From: Bacillota bacterium
GTDB taxonomy: Bacteria; Bacillota; Bacilli; Bacillales; Cytobacillaceae
NCBI GenBank assembly: GCA_023387295.1
Contig: JAEWIG010000085.1
Location: 1-19,101 of the forward strand
DNA length: 19,101 nucleotides
Reading direction: 5' to 3'
Each line of letters opens with the position of its first letter. The first letter of the stretch is position 1. The notes beneath the pieces were generated by a model. The model did not search any database. It saw only the letters and a list, made by a program, of their open reading frames with translations, and was not told the origin of the DNA. This document shows, piece after piece, positions 16,039 through 19,101 of the stretch. The position numbers were made by a program, and so were the translations under genes.

Positions 16039-16162
16039 CCTTTTGTTCAGCACATTCAAAACAGAATGCTTGCTGTTCTTCAGTATGAACACCATAAAAA
16101 AAGCCATCAATACAATAAAGGTCTTTGCCACAATTGCAACATGTATTAACGAGTTCTTTCAC
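16022..16162 (-). CDS. 46-residue Cys-rich (zinc-ribbon-like) protein
   Basis: I do not recognise this protein. It starts with GTG (16162-16160) and reads MKELVNTCCNCGKDLYCIDG, then FFYGVHTEEQQAFCFECAEQ, ending KEKSAD. CxxC pairs at Cys8/11 and Cys34/37, plus Cys9 and Cys17, fit a small zinc-binding knuckle pair. GGAGTG lies 5 nt before the GTG and overlaps the stop codon of the MFS gene, whose end is only 4 nt upstream, so translation is probably coupled. The stop sits in the loop of the shared terminator, which supports this being the real last gene of the operon. The function is unknown; a metal- or redox-sensing role is only a guess. Confidence 0.65.
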   Translation of the reverse strand: MKELVNTCCNCGKDLYCIDGFFYGVHTEEQQAFCFECAEQKEKSAD

Positions 16163-16166
16163 ATTT

Positions 16167-17324
16167 TCACTCCAAGCTTTCTCTAACTATGGTTTTGCTT
16201 TTCAAATAGAAGAACGTTGCGATTGAGCTTGCAAATAAAAGGCAAGCTGCAATGATATAGCCTGTTCCAAAGGATACTGCTAATACTCCAGTAACTGATG
16301 AGCCTGCTACAACTCCCAGTGAGAAGAATGCATAGAAGAGCCCGAATGCTTTTCCTCTTGTCTCCTCATCTGTATTTTTAATAAGAATGGCAGATACTGA
16401 TGGGAATAAGAAGGCAAATCCAGCTCCATATATTACCATGCATAAGAATAAAAAGGGCAATGTTGAGGCAAACCCAAGTAAGACTAAAGCAACTCCAATG
16501 GTGCTCATCCCAATCATCATTATATTTTGCTGTTGATAATGATCGAACATCCGGTTGGTTGGTAGACCAAAAATAATGATTGCTGTAATTCCAAATGTGC
16601 TAAGAAGCATTCCGCTAAAGTGAGAACCGAACTGCAGTGATTCTACTTGTAATGGCAGCATATAAGCTAATACACCTTGAGCAAACATAAGGGAAAAAGC
16701 TCCTGTATAACTAATAATAAGCATTGGTGATTTCAGAATGGCAAGTAAAGTTTGGATAGGTGGTTCAATTTTTCTAGTGATTCTTGTTGTATTCTCTTTG
16801 AGAACAAAGAAAGAAATGAATGCAGTCACAATCATTATAAGGGCAATGATGATAAACACCCACTCAACACTATACTTGGAGGCAATGATTCCCCCAAATG
16901 CAGGCCCAATGATGGCGGAAAGGCCGACTGCTACACCAGATATGGCCATCGATTTTCCATGTCCATCTTTCTTTCCGTGATTAGCAATAATCGTAAAAGC
17001 TGCAGGAACTAGGAACCCACTAAATAAACCGTGAATAAATCTTACTGCCATTAGTTGATTCGGTGTAGAAACGATTGTGTAAAGCAGTAAAATTGATCCG
17101 GTAAAAATCAGACCATAATTTAAGACTTTTTTAGCACCTTGTTTATCAATCCAATAGCCAGCTAAAATGTTCCCGAACATATTGGTAAAAGAATACATTC
17201 CCACCGTTAATCCAATTATTGCTGGTGTTGCACCCAGACTTTTTGCAAATGGACTCATAATTGGAAGTTGTGAAAACATATCAATAAATGAAATTAAGAC
17301 AATAAATAAAATAAACTGTTTCAT
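16167..17324 (-). CDS. Major facilitator superfamily (MFS) transporter
   Basis: A 385-residue membrane protein with about 12 hydrophobic segments. It starts MKQFILFIVLISFIDMFSQLP and has the loop 2-3 MFS motif A as AGYWIDKQGAKKVL (about residues 55-68), a TM4-like RFIHGLFSGFLVPAAF, and a motif C-like AVGLSAIIGPAFGGI in TM5, which is typical of drug:H+ antiporters. It is probably a proton-driven exporter; the substrate cannot be read from the sequence. ATG 17324 follows AGGAGATG on the minus strand. A TATAAT at 17363-17358 (minus) is a candidate -10 with a weak -35. It is transcribed divergently from the EamA unit and followed at 4 nt by a Cys-rich mini-gene. Confidence 0.88.
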   Translation of the reverse strand: MKQFILFIVLISFIDMFSQLPIMSPFAKSLGATPAIIGLTVGMYSFTNMFGNILAGYWIDKQGAKKVLNYGLIFTGSILLLYTIVSTPNQLMAVRFIHGLFSGFLVPAAFTIIANHGKKDGHGKSMAISGVAVGLSAIIGPAFGGIIASKYSVEWVFIIIALIMIVTAFISFFVLKENTTRITRKIEPPIQTLLAILKSPMLIISYTGAFSLMFAQGVLAYMLPLQVESLQFGSHFSGMLLSTFGITAIIIFGLPTNRMFDHYQQQNIMMIGMSTIGVALVLLGFASTLPFLFLCMVIYGAGFAFLFPSVSAILIKNTDEETRGKAFGLFYAFFSLGVVAGSSVTGVLAVSFGTGYIIAACLLFASSIATFFYLKSKTIVRESLE

Positions 17325-17416
17325 AGCATCTCCTAAAATATTGTTCTGTCTATTCCTATTATAACTGTTTTAATTGTTATTAGGCTACTAAATAAGTTTA
17401 TCAATAGTGGGATAAA

Positions 17417-17447
17417 GGCAACAGCTAATACTGTTGTCTATTTTTTG
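17417..17447 (+). terminator. Orphan terminator-like hairpin in the divergent intergenic region
   Basis: GGCAACAG (17417-17424) pairs with CTGTTGTC (17431-17438, one G-U) around CTAATA, followed by TATTTTTTG. No plus-strand gene lies upstream that it could end; it may be a leader attenuator of the downstream unit or the end of a short RNA. Confidence 0.5.
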
Positions 17448-17516
17448 TGGAATCCAAATAATTTAGAAAAATATGATAAAATGAAAGAACATTAGAATTT
17501 TTTAGGAGGAACTAGT

Positions 17517-17645
17517 ATGAGTAAAACTGTCAACCAAATAGAAACTGTGAGGTTGAGGCTGTCTAAAAGGGGAGGGGGAGAGAGTAATCCTGTCGGAATT
17601 ACAGCCCTTTATCACCAGATCTTAAAACAGGAGAGAAAAAGATGA
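17517..17645 (+). CDS. Hypothetical 42-residue ORF overlapping the EamA gene
   Basis: A possible small or leader ORF. TAGGAGGA (17502-17510) is a near-perfect ribosome-binding site about 6 nt before ATG 17517. The product is basic (MSKTVNQIETVRLRLSKRGG, ending LKQERKR) with no recognisable domain. Its TGA overlaps the EamA ATG as ATGA (17642-17645), the usual arrangement for translational coupling. Against it: its middle holds GAGGCTGTC...ACAGCCC (17555-17607), like the ends of the inverted repeat at 1383-1500, so the frame could be an insertion artefact or a gene remnant. Upstream, TATGAT (17472-17477) could be a -10, without a convincing -35. Confidence 0.4.
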   Translation: MSKTVNQIETVRLRLSKRGGGESNPVGITALYHQILKQERKR

Positions 17646-18541
17646 ATAGAATCTTTCCATATATTTTGATTGCAACAGGTGCTAGCTTATGGGGATTAAT
17701 TGCATTTTTTGTTAAGGGATTAAGTGACTTTGGATTTTCTCCTATGGAAATTGTTGCGATCCGTGTAACCTATGCCGCATTAATCCTACTAATACTTGGA
17801 TTCTTTTCCTTTCGAAATCAGATGAAGTTAAATAAAGCGGCAGATATCCGATTATTTATCGGGACGGGAATATTAAGTATTGTCTTTTTTAATTTTTGCT
17901 ATTTTACAACGATAAGCCAAATGAACATCTCCATTGCAGTTATTCTATTATATACGTCACCAGCGTTTGTAACCGTATTATCATTTATTTTTTTAAAAGA
18001 GAGTTTAACTTTAACGAAAATAGTTGCAGTAATAGGCACGATTATCGGTTGTATATTAATCGCGGGGATATCTACTGGAGACAGCAATATAACAACGTTA
18101 GGGATTATAACTGGTTTAGGTTCGGGTCTAGGTTATGCGCTATACACAATATTTGGGAAATTCGCTCTGGAAAAATATCAACCATTTACTATTACAATGT
18201 ACACCTTTTTGATAGCTGCAATAGCCCTTATTCCAACAACACAGCTATGGGAAAAGATGGATCTTATTTTGAATCCATACGTTTTATTTTACGGGATTGG
18301 ATTAGCTTTTTTTCCAACTGTTCTCGCTTTCATTCTTTACACTAGGGGACTTGAGAAGATAGAAGGAAGTAAAGCGGCAATTATTGCAACTGTTGAGCCA
18401 GTTGTAGCAACAATGTTAGGTGTTTTGTTATATGGTGAAAGACTAGGGGCAATTCAAATTGCTGGAGCGTTATTAATATTATGTTCAGTCATTATCGTAA
18501 ATATTTCGTTTCGAAAAAAGCAGGTTAGCTCAGCGGTATAA
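17642..18541 (+). CDS. EamA/DMT-superfamily transporter (10-TM exporter)
   Basis: A 299-residue inner-membrane protein made of two EamA repeats of about five hydrophobic helices each (repeat 1 about residues 5-140, beginning FPYILIATGASLWGLIAFFVKG; repeat 2 about 152-292). Family features include a Glu-containing loop SPAFVTVLSFIFLKESLT and its repeat VEPVVATMLGVLLYGERL. Members export amino acids, metabolites or drugs; the substrate here is unknown. The ribosome-binding site AGGAGAG lies 7 nt before ATG 17642. A 42-codon ORF overlaps the start codon. A strong terminator follows. The length and topology are normal. Confidence 0.88.
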   Translation: MNRIFPYILIATGASLWGLIAFFVKGLSDFGFSPMEIVAIRVTYAALILLILGFFSFRNQMKLNKAADIRLFIGTGILSIVFFNFCYFTTISQMNISIAVILLYTSPAFVTVLSFIFLKESLTLTKIVAVIGTIIGCILIAGISTGDSNITTLGIITGLGSGLGYALYTIFGKFALEKYQPFTITMYTFLIAAIALIPTTQLWEKMDLILNPYVLFYGIGLAFFPTVLAFILYTRGLEKIEGSKAAIIATVEPVVATMLGVLLYGERLGAIQIAGALLILCSVIIVNISFRKKQVSSAV

Positions 18542-18560
18542 AGCGAACCTTCGATAAAGC

Positions 18561-18596
18561 AATAAAAAAACACTCCGAGTGGAGTGTTTTTTTATT
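18561..18596. terminator. Bidirectional terminator between the EamA gene and the oxidase gene
   Basis: A perfect 16-bp stem (18561-18576 with 18581-18596, core ACACTCC/GGAGTGT) and a GAGT loop, with seven A on one arm and seven T on the other. It serves both convergent units. Confidence 0.92.
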
Positions 18597-18608
18597 GTAC
18601 TAATTAAT

Positions 18609-19101
18609 TTACCAAAGTTTAAATCCTTTTGTCCCTGGAGGAGCATTTTGGATTAAATCAATTAATGGAAGTGTATATGCAAATAAGATTAATGCTGCAG
18701 TGATACCAAGCCATAGTTTCCAGTTATCGAAAACCATAGGCGTTTTTTCAGCTTCTGCTGCAACTTCACCGACTGGGAATTCCTCATTACCTTTAGGTGC
18801 AAAGAATGCAAGGTTAATAACAATGTAAAGCATAATAATGATGGAGAAGAATAGGATTGAACCACCAACAGCTTGAGCGATTTGGTATGGTACCCATTCA
18901 GCTGCTTGTGCTGCACCGCCATAATCAGAGAATGAAGAACGACGTGGAGCACCTAGTAGTCCTGCAGCGTGCATGGCAGCTGACATGAAGAACATGCCAA
19001 TTGCCCATGTATACCCCTGGATTAAAGCAAGTTTGTTCATTTTCTTCGTAAATGTTCTACCAGTTAAATGAGGAATTAACCAATATGCAATACCGAAGAA
19101 A
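18609..19101 (-). CDS. cbaA: b(o/a)3-type cytochrome c oxidase subunit I, C-terminal part
   Basis: The frame stays open to the window edge, so only the last 163 residues are present; the ATG at 19040 is internal. The visible part begins FFGIAYWLIPHLTGR, then ALIQGYTWAIGMFFMSAAMHAAGLLGAPRR, the heme-copper oxidase subunit I pattern of the ba3 class, and continues with two more hydrophobic helices (GSILFFSIIIMLYIVINLAFF and LWLGITAALILFAYTLPLIDL), ending PPGTKGFKLW. It is a terminal oxidase subunit in the cytoplasmic membrane, coupling oxygen reduction to proton pumping. The heme and CuB histidines lie outside the window. It appears to be the last gene of its unit because a bidirectional terminator follows. 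Confidence 0.88.
   Translation of the reverse strand, partial: FFGIAYWLIPHLTGRTFTKKMNKLALIQGYTWAIGMFFMSAAMHAAGLLGAPRRSSFSDYGGAAQAAEWVPYQIAQAVGGSILFFSIIIMLYIVINLAFFAPKGNEEFPVGEVAAEAEKTPMVFDNWKLWLGITAALILFAYTLPLIDLIQNAPPGTKGFKLW

Noticed and set aside
16093..16102. Suspected frameshift in a run of A inside the Cys-rich mini-gene
   Set aside because: On recount the run is seven A, which keeps the frame GFFYGVHTEEQ intact, so the gene is not broken.
15904..16131. Minus-strand 75-residue open frame across the ypvA end
   Set aside because: It has no ribosome-binding site and runs through the bidirectional terminator into ypvA. The GTG-started 46-residue Cys-rich frame in the same place has a proper site and zinc-type motifs.
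17408..17447. Terminator at 17417-17447 as the end of the MFS gene
   Set aside because: The MFS gene runs on the other strand and away from this site; the T-run only works for plus-strand transcription.
17896..18345. 149-residue open frame inside the EamA gene
   Set aside because: Composition (many Tyr, Asn, Cys, His) is that of a shifted frame of a membrane protein gene; no start signal.
1..19101. CRISPR array, phage genes, transposase, toxin-antitoxin or defence island
   Set aside because: No regularly spaced repeats, no mobile-element proteins and no defence-type domains are visible; most genes are conserved Bacillaceae core genes.

Overview
The window is a low-GC Gram-positive chromosome segment, most likely from a spore-forming Bacillaceae. 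Three things support this: a spore-coat CotD protein, a Bacillus-type (type B) RNase P RNA, and a gene order mrfA(yprA)-mrfB(yprB)-cotD-ypsA-gpsB-rnpB-...-ypsC-...-ypvA that I recall from Bacillus subtilis. The window is mostly conserved core genome. I see no transposase, phage gene, CRISPR array or obvious defence island.

Layout. 1-1383: 3' part of a membrane-anchored M1 metallopeptidase gene. 1383-1500: a long imperfect inverted repeat that exactly fills the gap to the convergent hsp20 gene (1501-1971, minus). 2137-4268: a hydroxylamine reductase (hcp) with a CRP/FNR-type operator in front of it, a shared bidirectional terminator, and a convergent Crp/Fnr-family regulator. 4429-8036: the mrfA-mrfB DNA-repair helicase/exonuclease pair, overlapping reading frames, with a possible LexA box in the promoter. 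8051-8480: cotD with a possible SigK promoter and a terminator. 8503-9457: ypsA and gpsB (cell-envelope/division). 9490-9995: rnpB with a good SigA promoter and a terminator. 10157-13340: a PAS-PAS-GGDEF-EAL cyclic-di-GMP enzyme placed directly before the ypsC rRNA methyltransferase. 13343-13591: a repeat-rich intergenic region. 13612-13782: a 56-residue ORF whose ribosome-binding site lies in a small hairpin. 14063-15994: ypvA, a DinG/XPD-type helicase with four cysteines suited to an Fe-S cluster. 16022-17324 (minus): an MFS transporter followed by a translationally coupled 46-residue Cys-rich protein. 17517-18541: a 42-codon ORF overlapping (ATGA) an EamA-type exporter. 18609-19101 (minus): the C-terminal part of a b(o/a)3-type cytochrome oxidase subunit I, running off the window.

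How parts fit together. The hcp region looks like a small nitrosative/anaerobic-stress module. The regulator carries a CRP-like R-E-x-x-x-R recognition helix that fits the GTGA-N6-TCAC operator before hcp, and it lacks the cysteines of the Fe-S FNR of Bacillus. The mrfAB, ypvA, ypsA/gpsB and rnpB/ypsC genes serve DNA repair, envelope growth and RNA metabolism. No clearly new multi-gene system is visible. The most interesting items are the hcp operator-regulator pairing, two unlisted mini-genes coupled to transporters, the inverted-repeat elements, the possible SOS box at mrfA and the c-di-GMP enzyme within an otherwise conserved gene order.
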